Shown here in pieces: positions 35,488 through 44,186 of a stretch of 64,000 nt of DNA. The translations under genes and the position numbers were made by a program. The DNA comes from Xanthomonas maliensis (GTDB lineage: Bacteria; Pseudomonadota; Gammaproteobacteria; Xanthomonadales; Xanthomonadaceae). Under the pieces are notes generated by a model. That model was not told the origin of the DNA, did no database searches, and worked only from the letters and a program-made list of their open reading frames with translations. The stretch is taken from assembly GCF_009192945.1 (NCBI RefSeq), contig NZ_NSET01000051.1:1-64000 (forward strand). Reading direction: 5' to 3'. The stretch's first letter is position 1. Every line of letters begins with the position of its first letter.

Positions 35488-37839
35488 TCAGTGCAGGGTG
35501 CCGTTGTTCAGCGGGTCCAGGCGGTCGATCACGCCCTGCATCGCGCTGTCGAATGCGCCATCGTTGCTGTGGTCGCGCAGTCGGCCCAGCCGCACCATCA
35601 CCGCTAGCTCCTCAGGCGAGGCCACGCAGAAGCGCACGCCGCGGCGATTGACGAACAGCAGGCGTTGCGAGATCGGGCTGACCCACGACAGCTTGCCGGC
35701 CTGCACCTTGCCGTCCTTGTCGACGAAATCCAGCCAGGTGCCGATCTCCATGGTGCGGAAGCGCTCGGCATCGGCGGTGTCGATGCGCTGGCCGGCCATG
35801 TCTGCGCCCAGCACCACGCTCACGCTCTCGGCCGCCGGTGGCGGCAGATTGACCTGCGGCAGCTCGGGCAATGCCTTTTCCAGTTCTGGACGCGCCTCGG
35901 CAACCGATTGCAGGGTGTCGTGCAGCGCGCCAATCGCGCTGATCACCGCATCGCCATGCAATCCCACACTGGCGAACACCCGATGCAACGCCGGCTGCAG
36001 CGCCTGCAACCACGGCTTGCCGATGATATGGCGGCGCGCTTCGGCGAGTTCTTCCAGCACGCTATCGGCCAGCGCCAGGGCCTCCTGCGTTCCAGGGCCC
36101 TCCTCGCCATCGCGCAGGATCGCCATGGTCAGATGGTGCAGCCACGGCTGCCGCAGGAAGTCCTCGATCGCCTTCGGCATCAGTGCGCCGGCCTGCACCC
36201 GCTGCTCCAGTTCCGCCAGCGCCCGGCTGCGCGCCAGTTCCAGCTTTTCCTGACCACGCTGGGTCTCGGTGGCGCGGCGCTCGGCAATCTCCACCCGGCG
36301 CCGATGCTGGGTGAGGAAATCGCGGAACTCCTCCTCCAACGTCATGAAGATCGCCAGGTTCTCGTTGAATTCGGCCACCAGGCGATCGACGATCTCTTCG
36401 ACCTTGCCCATCAGCACGCGCTCTGCCGGGCTGTCGCCGGTGTTGCCTTCGCAGGCTTCGGCCAGCGAGTTGAGCAAACGGCGCGCCGGATGGGTCTTCT
36501 GCACGAACATCTTGCGGTCCAGCATCGCCACCTTGACGAACGGCACCACCAGCCGGCCGATCATCTCGCGCGAGCGGTTCTCCAGATCGCGCTCGTCGAG
36601 CATGACGTCGAACAGCATTCCGACCAGGTCGATGGCGTCCTCGTCCATCGGATCCAGCCGCGCGCTCGCCGGGTCCACGCCCAGACGGGTGGCGTTGGTC
36701 AACACCTCGTTCTTCAGCCGTTGCGCCAGCGACTCACCTTCTTCGCCGATGGTCGACTGCAGCGTTGCACTGGGCGTGGCCTGCAGCAGCGACAACACCG
36801 ACATCATTTCGCGCTGGCTCAGCGGGCGCTGCTGACCGACCGCCACCGACGCCGCCGAAGCGGCACTCTCGCGCTCGCTGCGGGTCTGCTGCAGCAGTTC
36901 GTGCAAGGCATCCAGCAGCACGCCCTGGGTACCGCCCGGGTAATCGGACTCGCCGCCTTCGCCGCCGCCAGCGCTGGCATAACCGCCGCGTTGGGCCGCG
37001 GCCTGCATCCGACCGCGGCTATGCGCCCAGCGATCGAGAAAGCGATTGGCCCAGGCCGGCGCGTACTGTTCGCCATGCTCCTCGCCATCGGCGTCGGCGT
37101 CGTTGCCGCCTTGTCCGTCGGGGTTCCTGCGCGCTTCCAGCGCCTCGCTGCGCGCGGGCCGCTGCAGCGGCCGCTTCGGCTGGGAAATCTCGGGCATCAC
37201 GCCGGCCTTGGCCAGGGTGTCGTCCAGGCGTGCGTACAACTTGCCGATCGGCTCTGCCAGATCGCGCTCGCAGAGCTTGATCAGCACCAGGCGCACTTCC
37301 GGTGCGAGGTCGCAGGTGCCGAACGCTTCGTGGATCGCCACGCCCAGATGTTCGGGGCCGACCGGATTGGTGTCGGCCACCAGCTCCAACCCACCGGCGA
37401 TCCAGCCCAGGCGGCGGTCCACCCGCGCCAGCACCGGTTTGAACTCACGCAGCAGCACGGTGGCCAGGTTGCGCACCGCCAGGCGCGATTCGAGCACATG
37501 CTCGGGCACCAGGCTCAAGGGACCGCGCCCCACCTCACCCGCCAGCACGACTTCGGCCGACAGCGGCGCGCCGTCCAGCAAGGCCTGCCAGGCGGCATCC
37601 AGCTGCCGGCGGAATTGAACGGCGACCTCGTCGCGCTTGCGACGCAGTTCGCGCATGCCGTCCAGGAACAGCAGCTGCGAGGCGCCTGCAGATTCGGCAC
37701 GATCGAACAGCACGTCATCGAAATGCGCGATCGCTGCAGCAAAGACCTCGGCCAACGGCGGCACGAACGCGGCATGCGCCTGTTCGAGCAAGCGTTGGTC
37801 GCGCCCCGGGTGTCCCGTGGGACTGGGCTGAAAGGTCAT
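35488..37839 (-). CDS. DUF1631 family protein
   Basis: A large, mainly helical cytoplasmic protein of 783 residues with no signal peptide or membrane segment. Features include an acidic, Gly-rich variable linker (GEGGESDYPGGTQG), the conserved block PSARLDPMDEDAIDLVGMLFD, a long charged helix (RRVEIAERRATETQRGQEKLELAR) that may be coiled coil, and a C-terminal beta-rich part (FVDKDGKVQAGKLSWVSP, LFVNRRGVRFCVASPEEL). This matches DUF1631 proteins, often misnamed thymidine phosphorylase in xanthomonads; no such catalytic motif is present. A candidate Clp site lies about 110 bases upstream. Confidence 0.85.
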   Translation of the reverse strand: MTFQPSPTGHPGRDQRLLEQAHAAFVPPLAEVFAAAIAHFDDVLFDRAESAGASQLLFLDGMRELRRKRDEVAVQFRRQLDAAWQALLDGAPLSAEVVLAGEVGRGPLSLVPEHVLESRLAVRNLATVLLREFKPVLARVDRRLGWIAGGLELVADTNPVGPEHLGVAIHEAFGTCDLAPEVRLVLIKLCERDLAEPIGKLYARLDDTLAKAGVMPEISQPKRPLQRPARSEALEARRNPDGQGGNDADADGEEHGEQYAPAWANRFLDRWAHSRGRMQAAAQRGGYASAGGGEGGESDYPGGTQGVLLDALHELLQQTRSERESAASAASVAVGQQRPLSQREMMSVLSLLQATPSATLQSTIGEEGESLAQRLKNEVLTNATRLGVDPASARLDPMDEDAIDLVGMLFDVMLDERDLENRSREMIGRLVVPFVKVAMLDRKMFVQKTHPARRLLNSLAEACEGNTGDSPAERVLMGKVEEIVDRLVAEFNENLAIFMTLEEEFRDFLTQHRRRVEIAERRATETQRGQEKLELARSRALAELEQRVQAGALMPKAIEDFLRQPWLHHLTMAILRDGEEGPGTQEALALADSVLEELAEARRHIIGKPWLQALQPALHRVFASVGLHGDAVISAIGALHDTLQSVAEARPELEKALPELPQVNLPPPAAESVSVVLGADMAGQRIDTADAERFRTMEIGTWLDFVDKDGKVQAGKLSWVSPISQRLLFVNRRGVRFCVASPEELAVMVRLGRLRDHSNDGAFDSAMQGVIDRLDPLNNGTLH

Positions 37840-38411
37840 GCGCAAAGGCTCCCCGCCTCTGCAGGCGCGAAAATAGTCAAACGAGATGCAACAGGCGCGG
37901 CCCCAAATTCCGCCCACGCATGGTAGGCGGTTGCCACACCCATTAATTGTGACGCATATCTCACTTTGCTAGTGACCTATGAGAGACCGCTCTGTTTGCG
38001 AGTCGCACAGCCATCCTAGCGTGCTCCACTCCGGTGGCGCCGACTGAACAAGGACGCATAGCGGCGGGGTTAAGCAACCCTCCGTATTGCTGACAGCGGC
38101 CGCGCAGACGCAATCTTGCGACCATTCCGGCCCCACTCGGCCTGGTGTACAGCTGCCGATCATCCGTTGGCGCGCCACTCAGTCGGCATTGGCATAGCTG
38201 AACGTTCCGCCGTCATCCTCTCGCCGCTGCGTTGAACAAGGTTGGGTTGGCCGGCGCCACCCGCATACCGTCTTCGCTCCCTGCGTCCGCCGCCCCAGCA
38301 CCACCGCGGATCGGGGCGCCAAAGGCGTTCGCGCGGCTTACCGGCCTGCGTCCAGCAGGCGGACAGAACGGCCCGTCTATACTGCCACCCCCTCCTCCGC
38401 GCTTCCGATCT
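37840..38411. other. Divergent intergenic region, DUF1631 gene and nitroreductase gene
   Basis: These 572 bases carry the promoters of two divergent genes. The part next to the DUF1631 gene (37930-37990) is relatively AT-rich and contains a strong Clp/CRP-like palindrome. The rest is GC-rich, with only chance reading frames on both strands. No RNA gene or repeat is evident. Confidence 0.4.
37948..37963. promoter_or_regulatory. Candidate Clp (CRP-like) binding site
   Basis: TGTGACGCATATCTCA matches the CRP-family consensus TGTGA-N6-TCACA at 9 of 10 defined positions. It lies about 110 bases upstream of the DUF1631 start. Clp is the Xanthomonas CRP homologue that answers cyclic di-GMP and recognises this type of site. 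Whether this copy is used is untested. Confidence 0.5.
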
Positions 38412-38987
38412 ATGCACGCAGACGACCCGCTCGCGCCATTGGACGCGCGCCGCTCCGTTCCCTCCAAGCAACTCGGTGAACCCGGTCCGGACGAGGCCAC
38501 GTTGCTGCGGATGCTCGCCTCGGCCGTCCGCGTCCCCGACCATGGAAAGTTGGTGCCGTTCCGCTTACTGCGGATCGCTGGCCAGGCACGGCAGGCACTG
38601 GGCGATTTCCTGGCCGAGCGCACCCTGGCGGGCGACCCGTTCGCGCCACCGGCGGTGGTGGAAAAGGATCGCGAGCGTTTCAGTCACGCGCCGCTGGTGG
38701 TGGTGGTCATCGCCCGCCTGCAACCGGAGCACAAGGTGCCCGAGCAGGAGCAGCTGCTGACCGCCGGCTGCGTGTGTTTCGCCTTGCTGCAAGCGGCCCA
38801 GGCCTGCGGTTTTGGCGCGCAATGGCTCACGGCGTGGATGGCCTACGACGCGGTCGTGACCGGTTATCTGGGCCTGAGCGAGCACGAGCGCGTCGTCGGC
38901 TTCATCCATATCGGCACCCCACGCACCGAGGCGCCCGAGCGGGAGCGGCCGGACCCGCGCGCGCTGTTGCGCGATTGGACGCCGTGA
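38412..38987 (+). CDS. Nitroreductase family protein
   Basis: A 191-residue FMN-dependent nitroreductase-fold protein of the YdjA-like short type. It has ARRSVPSKQLGEPGPDEATLLRMLASAVRVPDHGKLVPFR, the FMN-binding Arg/Ser pair and Pro-Asp-His-Gly-Lys segment of the subgroup. LLTAGCVCFALLQAAQACGFGAQWLTAW and ERVVGFIHIGTP follow. It would reduce nitro compounds or quinones with NAD(P)H. The stop overlaps the GTG of the exonuclease gene (GTGA), opening a four-gene cluster. Confidence 0.88.
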   Translation: MHADDPLAPLDARRSVPSKQLGEPGPDEATLLRMLASAVRVPDHGKLVPFRLLRIAGQARQALGDFLAERTLAGDPFAPPAVVEKDRERFSHAPLVVVVIARLQPEHKVPEQEQLLTAGCVCFALLQAAQACGFGAQWLTAWMAYDAVVTGYLGLSEHERVVGFIHIGTPRTEAPERERPDPRALLRDWTP

Positions 38988-39979
38988 GCAACGCCCCCGC
39001 TCCGCTGGCGGTGGCCACGGCCGCCGCCCTGCGTCCGGCCCCGCTCTATCTGGTCGACGCCAGCCTGTATGTGTTCCGGGCCTGGCACTCGGTGCCGGAC
39101 GAATTCCAGGACGCGCAAGGCTGGCCGACCAACGCCGTGCATGGGTTTGCACGCTTCCTGCTGGACCTGCTCGAACGCGAACGCCCCACACAGATCGCCA
39201 TTGCCTTCGATGAGGCGCTGGACAGTTGCTTCCGCAACACGCTGTACCCGGCCTACAAGGCCAACCGCGACCCCGCGCCGGATGCGCTGCGACGGCAGTT
39301 CGCCCACTGCAAAGCCTTGTGCGCGGCCCTGGGACTGAGCGTGCTGGCGCATCGCGAGTATGAGGCCGACGACCTGATCGGCAGCGCGCTGCACAACATG
39401 CGCGGACAGGGCCTGCGCGGCGTGATCGTCTCGGCCGACAAGGACTTGTCGCAGTTGCTGCTGGACCACGACGAACAATGGGATTACGCCCGCAACCTGC
39501 GCTGGGGCGTGGACGGCGTGAAGGCGCGGCATGGCGTGCATGCACATCAGATCGCCGACTATCTGGCGCTGTGCGGCGATGCGATCGATAACATCCCTGG
39601 CGTGACCGGCATCGGCGCCAAGTCCGCGGCGGTGCTGCTGAGCCATTTCGGCAGCCTGGACGCCTTGCTGGAGCGGCTGGACGAGTTGCCCTTCCTGCGC
39701 TTGCGCGGCGCCGCGCAGATGGCCGTGCGACTGCGCGAGCAACGCGAACATGCGCTGTTGTGGCGGCAGCTGACCACCATCGCGCTGGACGCGCCGCTGG
39801 CGTTGACCGCCAACGGCTTCGCCCGTGCGCCCGCCGATGCGGACATGCTGGCCGGCTTGTGCGAGAGCCTGCGTTTCGGCCCGCTGACCCGGCGCCGGCT
39901 GCAGGCCGCCGGCGCCATCACGCCGCTGTCGTCCCCTCCCGCTTCCCTGTCCCAAGGCAACGCTCATGAACCAAGCTGA
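38984..39979 (+). CDS. 5'-3' exonuclease / flap endonuclease (Xni-like)
   Basis: A 331-residue protein of the FEN family, like the 5' nuclease domain of DNA polymerase I but stand-alone. Motifs are LYLVDASLYVFRAWHSVP, ERPTQIAIAFDEALDSCFRNTLYPAYKANRD, EYEADDLIGSALHNM, GVIVSADKDLSQLL and the helix-hairpin-helix GDAIDNIPGVTGIGAKSAAVLL. The acidic metal ligands (Asp in DAS, DE, EADD, SADKD) are all kept, so it should be active. The GTG start overlaps the nitroreductase stop by 4 bases. Confidence 0.92.
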   Translation: MSNAPAPLAVATAAALRPAPLYLVDASLYVFRAWHSVPDEFQDAQGWPTNAVHGFARFLLDLLERERPTQIAIAFDEALDSCFRNTLYPAYKANRDPAPDALRRQFAHCKALCAALGLSVLAHREYEADDLIGSALHNMRGQGLRGVIVSADKDLSQLLLDHDEQWDYARNLRWGVDGVKARHGVHAHQIADYLALCGDAIDNIPGVTGIGAKSAAVLLSHFGSLDALLERLDELPFLRLRGAAQMAVRLREQREHALLWRQLTTIALDAPLALTANGFARAPADADMLAGLCESLRFGPLTRRRLQAAGAITPLSSPPASLSQGNAHEPS

Positions 39980-40517
39980 CACCCAGCCCACCGTCGTCTA
40001 CGAAGGCAAGTACCAACGCATGGTCGTGCGCGGGACCTGGGAGTATTCCGAACGCGTGCATGCCGGCGGCCTGGCCGCGATCATCATTGCCGTGACACCC
40101 GACGATGCGATGCTGTTCGTCGAGCAGTTTCGGGTACCGCTGCAGGCACGCACCATCGAAATGCCGGCCGGCCTGGTCGGCGACGTGCATGCCGGCGAAT
40201 CGATCGAGCTATCGGCCATTCGCGAACTGGAAGAAGAAACCGGTTGGACCGCCGACCACGCCGAAGTGCTGATGATCGGGCCGACTTCGGCCGGCGCCAG
40301 CAGCGAAAAGATCGCCTTCGTGCGCGCCAGCGGCCTGCGCAAGGTCGGCGCCGGCGGCGGCGATGCCAGCGAGGACATCACCGTGCACACGATTCCGCGT
40401 TCCCAGGCAGCGGCCTGGTTGGCGCAGAAGCTGGCCGAGGGCTATCAGATGGATCCCAAACTGTGGGCCGGCCTGTATCTGGCAGACCACGCGCTGGACG
40501 GCACCCCGCGTGCTTGA
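39966..40517 (+). CDS. NUDIX hydrolase (ADP-ribose pyrophosphatase-like)
   Basis: A 183-residue NUDIX protein. The Nudix box fits exactly: GDVHAGE, seven residues, then RELEEETGW. The N-terminal VAIIIAVTPDD-like strand and the QFRVPLQARTIEMPAGLVGD stretch match ADP-ribose/nucleoside-diphosphate-sugar hydrolases. It cleaves a nucleoside diphosphate linked to another group; the exact substrate is not readable. It starts 14 bases inside the exonuclease gene. Confidence 0.9.
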   Translation: MNQADTQPTVVYEGKYQRMVVRGTWEYSERVHAGGLAAIIIAVTPDDAMLFVEQFRVPLQARTIEMPAGLVGDVHAGESIELSAIRELEEETGWTADHAEVLMIGPTSAGASSEKIAFVRASGLRKVGAGGGDASEDITVHTIPRSQAAAWLAQKLAEGYQMDPKLWAGLYLADHALDGTPRA

Positions 40518-41298
40518 GGCCGCGGCGTCGGCGTCGCTGCTCGGCCCGGACGATCCCGCCCCGTTCGAGGTGATCGGCGCGCAAGCCCGTTCGCCCTGGC
40601 TGCTGATCGCCGATCACGCTGGCCAGCGCGTGCCGATGCAGCTGGCCCAGTTGGGGCTACCGCAGCAGGAACTGGACCGTCATATCGGCTGGGACATCGG
40701 CATCGCCGGAGTCACCCGGCACTTGGCCCGGCTGCTGGATGCCTGGGCCATCACCCAGACCTATTCGCGCCTGGTGATCGACTGCAACCGGCCGCAGGAT
40801 GCCGCCAGCCGCATTCCGGAAGTGAGCGACGGCACGCTGATTCCCGGCAACCGCGGTTTGAGTGAGGACGCCCGGCAACAACGCGTGCAGGCGATCTTTG
40901 CGCCCTATCACGCACGGATCGCCAACGAGCTGGATGCACGCCAGCAGCGCGGGCACCCGACCTTGCTGGTGTCGATGCATAGCTTCACCCCGGTGATGGC
41001 CGGCAGCGCGCGGCCTTGGCACGCTGGCGTGCTGTACCACCGCGACACCCGGCTGGCGCATCGCCTGTTGCACTCATTGCGTGCCGAGCCGGACCTGGTG
41101 GTTGGCGACAATCAGCCGTATGCGGTCAGCGACGCCACCGACTACGCCATCCCGGTACACGGCGAACGCCGCGGCCTGCCGCACGTGGAACTGGAAATCC
41201 GCCAGGATCTGATCGCCGATGCGGCTGGGCAATTGGCCTGGGCGCAGCGATTGGCGCGGCTACTGCCGCCGTTGGCCGAGGGGTTGCTGCAGCACTGA
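40510..41298 (+). CDS. N-formylglutamate amidohydrolase family protein
   Basis: A 262-residue zinc-dependent amidohydrolase of the FGase family. Signatures include LLIADHAGQRVP, HIGWDIGIAGVTRHLARLLDA, YSRLVIDCNRP, TLLVSMHSFTPVM and VGDNQPYAVSDATDYAIPVHGE. In histidine degradation such enzymes release formate from N-formylglutamate, but no hut genes are near, so another N-acyl substrate is possible. The GTG start overlaps the NUDIX gene by 8 bases, making it the fourth member of the cluster. Confidence 0.88.
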   Translation: MLEAAASASLLGPDDPAPFEVIGAQARSPWLLIADHAGQRVPMQLAQLGLPQQELDRHIGWDIGIAGVTRHLARLLDAWAITQTYSRLVIDCNRPQDAASRIPEVSDGTLIPGNRGLSEDARQQRVQAIFAPYHARIANELDARQQRGHPTLLVSMHSFTPVMAGSARPWHAGVLYHRDTRLAHRLLHSLRAEPDLVVGDNQPYAVSDATDYAIPVHGERRGLPHVELEIRQDLIADAAGQLAWAQRLARLLPPLAEGLLQH

Positions 41299-41400
41299 GG
41301 CGGCCCACCGGCGCGCGCCGGCGCCAGTGGCGGCACGCGCGTGCAATGACATCGGCGCGCTTGTGCACTGCTGGCGCCGACAGTGCCGGCGCCAGTGCAA

Positions 41401-42345
41401 TCAGCCGGCGAAGCCGTCGGTGGCGCGCACCAGCGCATCGACATTTTCCGGCTCGAACGCCGAGTGCCCCGACGCCGGGCTGATCTGCAGCTGAGCCTTC
41501 GGCCATGCCTCGTGCAGATCCCAGGCGCTCTGCAGCGGGCAGACCACGTCGTAGCGGCCATGCACGATCACACCCGGAATCTCGGCGATGCGATGCGCAT
41601 CGCGCAACAACTGGCCTTCGACTTCGAAGAAGCCGCCGTTGACGAAGTAGTGGTTCTCGATGCGCGCGAACGCCAACGCGAAATGCGCATCCTCATGCCC
41701 GGTGACGAAGTCTTCGTCCACATGCAGAAAGCTGGTGGCGCCTTCCCACACGCTCCAGGCCCTGGCGGCCGCGAGCCGCGTCGCTTCGTCATCGCTGGTG
41801 AGGCGGCGATGGAAGGCGGCGATCAGGTCGCCGCGTTCCTCTTGGGGAATCGCATTGATGTAGTGCTGCCATGCGTCCGGGAACAGCCGGCTGGCGCCTT
41901 CTTGGTAGAACCACTCCAACTCCCAGCGGCGCAGCAGGAAGATGCCGCGCAGCACCAGCTCGGTCACACGCTGCGGATGGGTCTGCGCATAGGCCAGCGC
42001 CAGCGTCGATCCCCAGCTACCGCCGAATACCTGCCAACGGTCGATACCCAGATGCTCGCGCAGCCGTTCGATATCGGCCACCAGATCCCAGGTGGTATTG
42101 GCGGTCAGATCGGCGTGCGGCACGGAGCGGCCGGAGCCGCGCTGATCGAACAGCACGATGCGGTACTTGGCCGGATCATGGAAGCGCCGCATCTTGTCGT
42201 TGCAGCCACCGCCGGGCCCGCCATGCAGCATCACCACCGGCTTGCCGTGCGGATTGCCGCATTGCTCGAAGTACATCGTGTGGCGGTCATCAACCTGGAG
42301 GCGGCCCTGGTCGTAGGGCGTGATCTCGGGATAGAGCGTGCGCAT
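41401..42345 (-). CDS. pip: Proline iminopeptidase
   Basis: Removes N-terminal proline from peptides. The 314-residue protein is an S33 alpha/beta hydrolase matching the structurally known Xanthomonas enzyme. Ser110 lies in VFGGSWGSTLAL, Asp266 in GRYDVVCP and His294 in SPASGHSAFE. The oxyanion motif is VVMLHGGPGGGC. The start MRTLYPEITPYDQG at 42345 agrees with the known N-terminus; the frame runs on upstream without features. In plant pathogens the enzyme may serve peptide nutrition. Confidence 0.97.
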   Translation of the reverse strand: MRTLYPEITPYDQGRLQVDDRHTMYFEQCGNPHGKPVVMLHGGPGGGCNDKMRRFHDPAKYRIVLFDQRGSGRSVPHADLTANTTWDLVADIERLREHLGIDRWQVFGGSWGSTLALAYAQTHPQRVTELVLRGIFLLRRWELEWFYQEGASRLFPDAWQHYINAIPQEERGDLIAAFHRRLTSDDEATRLAAARAWSVWEGATSFLHVDEDFVTGHEDAHFALAFARIENHYFVNGGFFEVEGQLLRDAHRIAEIPGVIVHGRYDVVCPLQSAWDLHEAWPKAQLQISPASGHSAFEPENVDALVRATDGFAG

Positions 42346-42401
42346 GCGTCGGTCCTGCGGGAAAGGCCGCATTGTATCGGCAGCCCGCCGTGGTCCGGGG
42401 C

Positions 42402-43250
42402 TCAAGCGGCCAGCAGCCACTGCCCCAGCGTGACCCGATCGCGTCGCTCCAGGTCCTGCGCACTGCTCACGTGCGCGAAACCAGCCGCCACCAACAGTGC
42501 GCGCACGGCGGCGCCCTGGTCCCAGCCGTGCTCCAGCAACAACCAGCCCTCTGGCAGCAGGTGGGCGGGCGCTGCAGCCACGATCTGGCGGATATCGTCC
42601 AGGCCGTCGTGGCCGGAGGCCAGCGCACTCGCTGGCTCGTAGCGCAGATCGCCCTGCAGCAGGTGCGGATCCCCGGCGGCGATGTAAGGCGGGTTGCTGG
42701 CAATCAGGTCGAAGCGCTGGTCGCCCAGGGGCGCGAGCCAGGAGCCCTGGACGAACTGGACATTGTCCAGCCGGTGGCGGCGCGCATTGGCCTGCGCCAC
42801 CGCCAACGCCGCCGCGCTCAGGTCGGTCGCCGTCACTTGCGCCTGCGGCCGCTCGCTGGCGATCGCCAACGCAATGGCACCGCTGCCGGTCCCCAGGTCG
42901 GCGACCTGCCAGGCGCGCTGCGTGTCCATCCGAGCCAGCGCCAGCTCGACCAGGGTTTCGGTATCGGCGCGCGGAATCAGCGTGGCGGCCGAGACCACCA
43001 GATCCAAGGTCCAGAACGCCCGCACGCCGGTCAGGTAGGCCACCGGCTCGCCAGCGACGCGCCGCTCAACCAGGCGCTCGAAGGTCTCCGCCACCGCGGT
43101 CGCCAGCGGCTCTCGACCGTGCGCGAACAGCCACGCCCGGTCGCGATCGAGCGCATGCAGCAGCAAGGGCTCGGCGTCGACCCGCCCAATCCTGGCGGAC
43201 GCCTGCCGTAGTGCGACTTCGGTGGTCATCGGCAATGCGGCATTGGACAT
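42402..43250 (-). CDS. prmC: Release-factor glutamine methyltransferase PrmC
   Basis: SAM-dependent enzyme that N5-methylates the GGQ glutamine of RF1 and RF2. About 282 residues, with an N-terminal helical substrate domain and the Rossmann methyltransferase domain. That domain has [20 protein letters not shown] (SAM loop) and the catalytic NPPY in [18 protein letters not shown]. The start is uncertain: ATG 43250 has a weak GAGTG site, and 43229 or 43274 are possible. It stands alone, not behind prfA as in E. coli. Confidence 0.94.
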   Translation of the reverse strand: MSNAALPMTTEVALRQASARIGRVDAEPLLLHALDRDRAWLFAHGREPLATAVAETFERLVERRVAGEPVAYLTGVRAFWTLDLVVSAATLIPRADTETLVELALARMDTQRAWQVADLGTGSGAIALAIASERPQAQVTATDLSAAALAVAQANARRHRLDNVQFVQGSWLAPLGDQRFDLIASNPPYIAAGDPHLLQGDLRYEPASALASGHDGLDDIRQIVAAAPAHLLPEGWLLLEHGWDQGAAVRALLVAAGFAHVSSAQDLERRDRVTLGQWLLAA

Positions 43251-43332
43251 CGGAAATTCACTCGTGGGCAACATCGGCTGACCATTATCGGGTAGTGCGC
43301 CCGCGCGTCGGCAGACGCAACCTGAGAAATCG

Positions 43333-43369
43333 ATAGCCGCAGGCTATCTATTTAATTCCATCAATCGAT
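43333..43369 (+). promoter_or_regulatory. OxyR binding site upstream of ahpC
   Basis: The sequence fits the OxyR tetrameric-site pattern ATAG-N7-CTAT-N7-ATAG-N7-CTAT. The first two tetrads are perfect (ATAG 43333-43336, CTAT 43344-43347), and the last two are degenerate (ATTC 43355-43358, CGAT 43366-43369), with exact spacing. It ends 76 bases before the ahpC start. OxyR control of ahpC is established in Xanthomonas; the placement here agrees. Confidence 0.8.
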
Positions 43370-43445
43370 TTGCGCGATCTATCAATGCTGCCTACCATGG
43401 CGCCTGTTCCATCCCCCGCCCCCCTTCACCGCTAGAGGAAACGCA

Positions 43446-44009
43446 ATGTCCCTTATCAACACCCAGGTCCAGCCGTTCAAGGCGAACGCGTATCACAACG
43501 GCAAGTTCATCGAAGTCACCGAAGCCAGCCTGAAGGGCAAGTGGTCGGTGCTGATCTTCATGCCGGCCGCCTTCACCTTCAATTGCCCGACCGAGGTGGA
43601 AGACGCCGCCGACAATTACGCCGCCTTCCAGAAGGCCGGCGCCGAGGTGTACATCGTCACCACCGACACGCACTTCTCGCACAAGGTGTGGCACGAGACC
43701 TCGCCGGCCGTGGGCAAGGCGCAGTTCCCGTTGGTTGGCGATCCGACCCACCAGCTGACCCGCGCGTTCGGCGTGCACATTGAGGAAGAAGGCCTGGCCC
43801 TGCGCGGCACCTTCATCATCAATCCGGAGGGCGTGATCAAGACGCTGGAAATCCACGACAACTCCATCGCACGCGACGTCACCGAGACGCTGCGCAAGCT
43901 GACCGCTGCCCAGTTCGTCGCCAACAACCCTGGCCAGGTCTGCCCGGCCAAGTGGAAGGAAGGCGCCAAGACCCTGGCACCGTCGCTGGACCTGGTCGGC
44001 AAGATCTAA
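43446..44009 (+). CDS. ahpC: Alkyl hydroperoxide reductase subunit C (peroxiredoxin)
   Basis: A 187-residue typical 2-Cys peroxiredoxin that reduces hydrogen peroxide and organic peroxides. The peroxidatic Cys47 is in FTFNCPTEVED and the resolving Cys in NNPGQVCPAKW near residue 166. AGAGGA precedes the ATG. An OxyR site lies upstream, and a UUCG-capped hairpin follows the stop. It is reduced by AhpF, encoded next. Confidence 0.98.
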   Translation: MSLINTQVQPFKANAYHNGKFIEVTEASLKGKWSVLIFMPAAFTFNCPTEVEDAADNYAAFQKAGAEVYIVTTDTHFSHKVWHETSPAVGKAQFPLVGDPTHQLTRAFGVHIEEEGLALRGTFIINPEGVIKTLEIHDNSIARDVTETLRKLTAAQFVANNPGQVCPAKWKEGAKTLAPSLDLVGKI

Positions 44010-44018
44010 GTCGCCCGC

Positions 44019-44044
44019 ATCCTCGGCCCTTCGGGGCCGGGGAT
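44019..44044 (+). terminator. Hairpin between ahpC and ahpF (terminator/attenuator)
   Basis: ATCCTCGGCCC (44019-44029) pairs with GGGCCGGGGAT (44034-44044) around a TTCG loop. This gives an 11-bp stem with one wobble, closed as C(UUCG)G. It lies 9 bases after the ahpC stop. With no T-run it may stop most transcripts or protect the ahpC message, giving abundant AhpC over AhpF. Confidence 0.7.
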
Positions 44045-44186
44045 GAACCGGAGCCGGTGCTGGCAGCCCGCCAGCCATCGCCAGCACGCCGCCTTCCGCG
44101 CCGGCTGCGGTTCATCTCCTTTCTCCGTATCGCCCTGCTGATGCAGCGCGTCGACGCCCTCCCCTTGCCCACGCCAGGAGTTCCCC

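Noticed and set aside
35665-37926. 753-codon open frame on the plus strand
   Set aside because: Antisense shadow of the DUF1631 gene, His/Gln/Arg-rich with no ribosome site or family motif.
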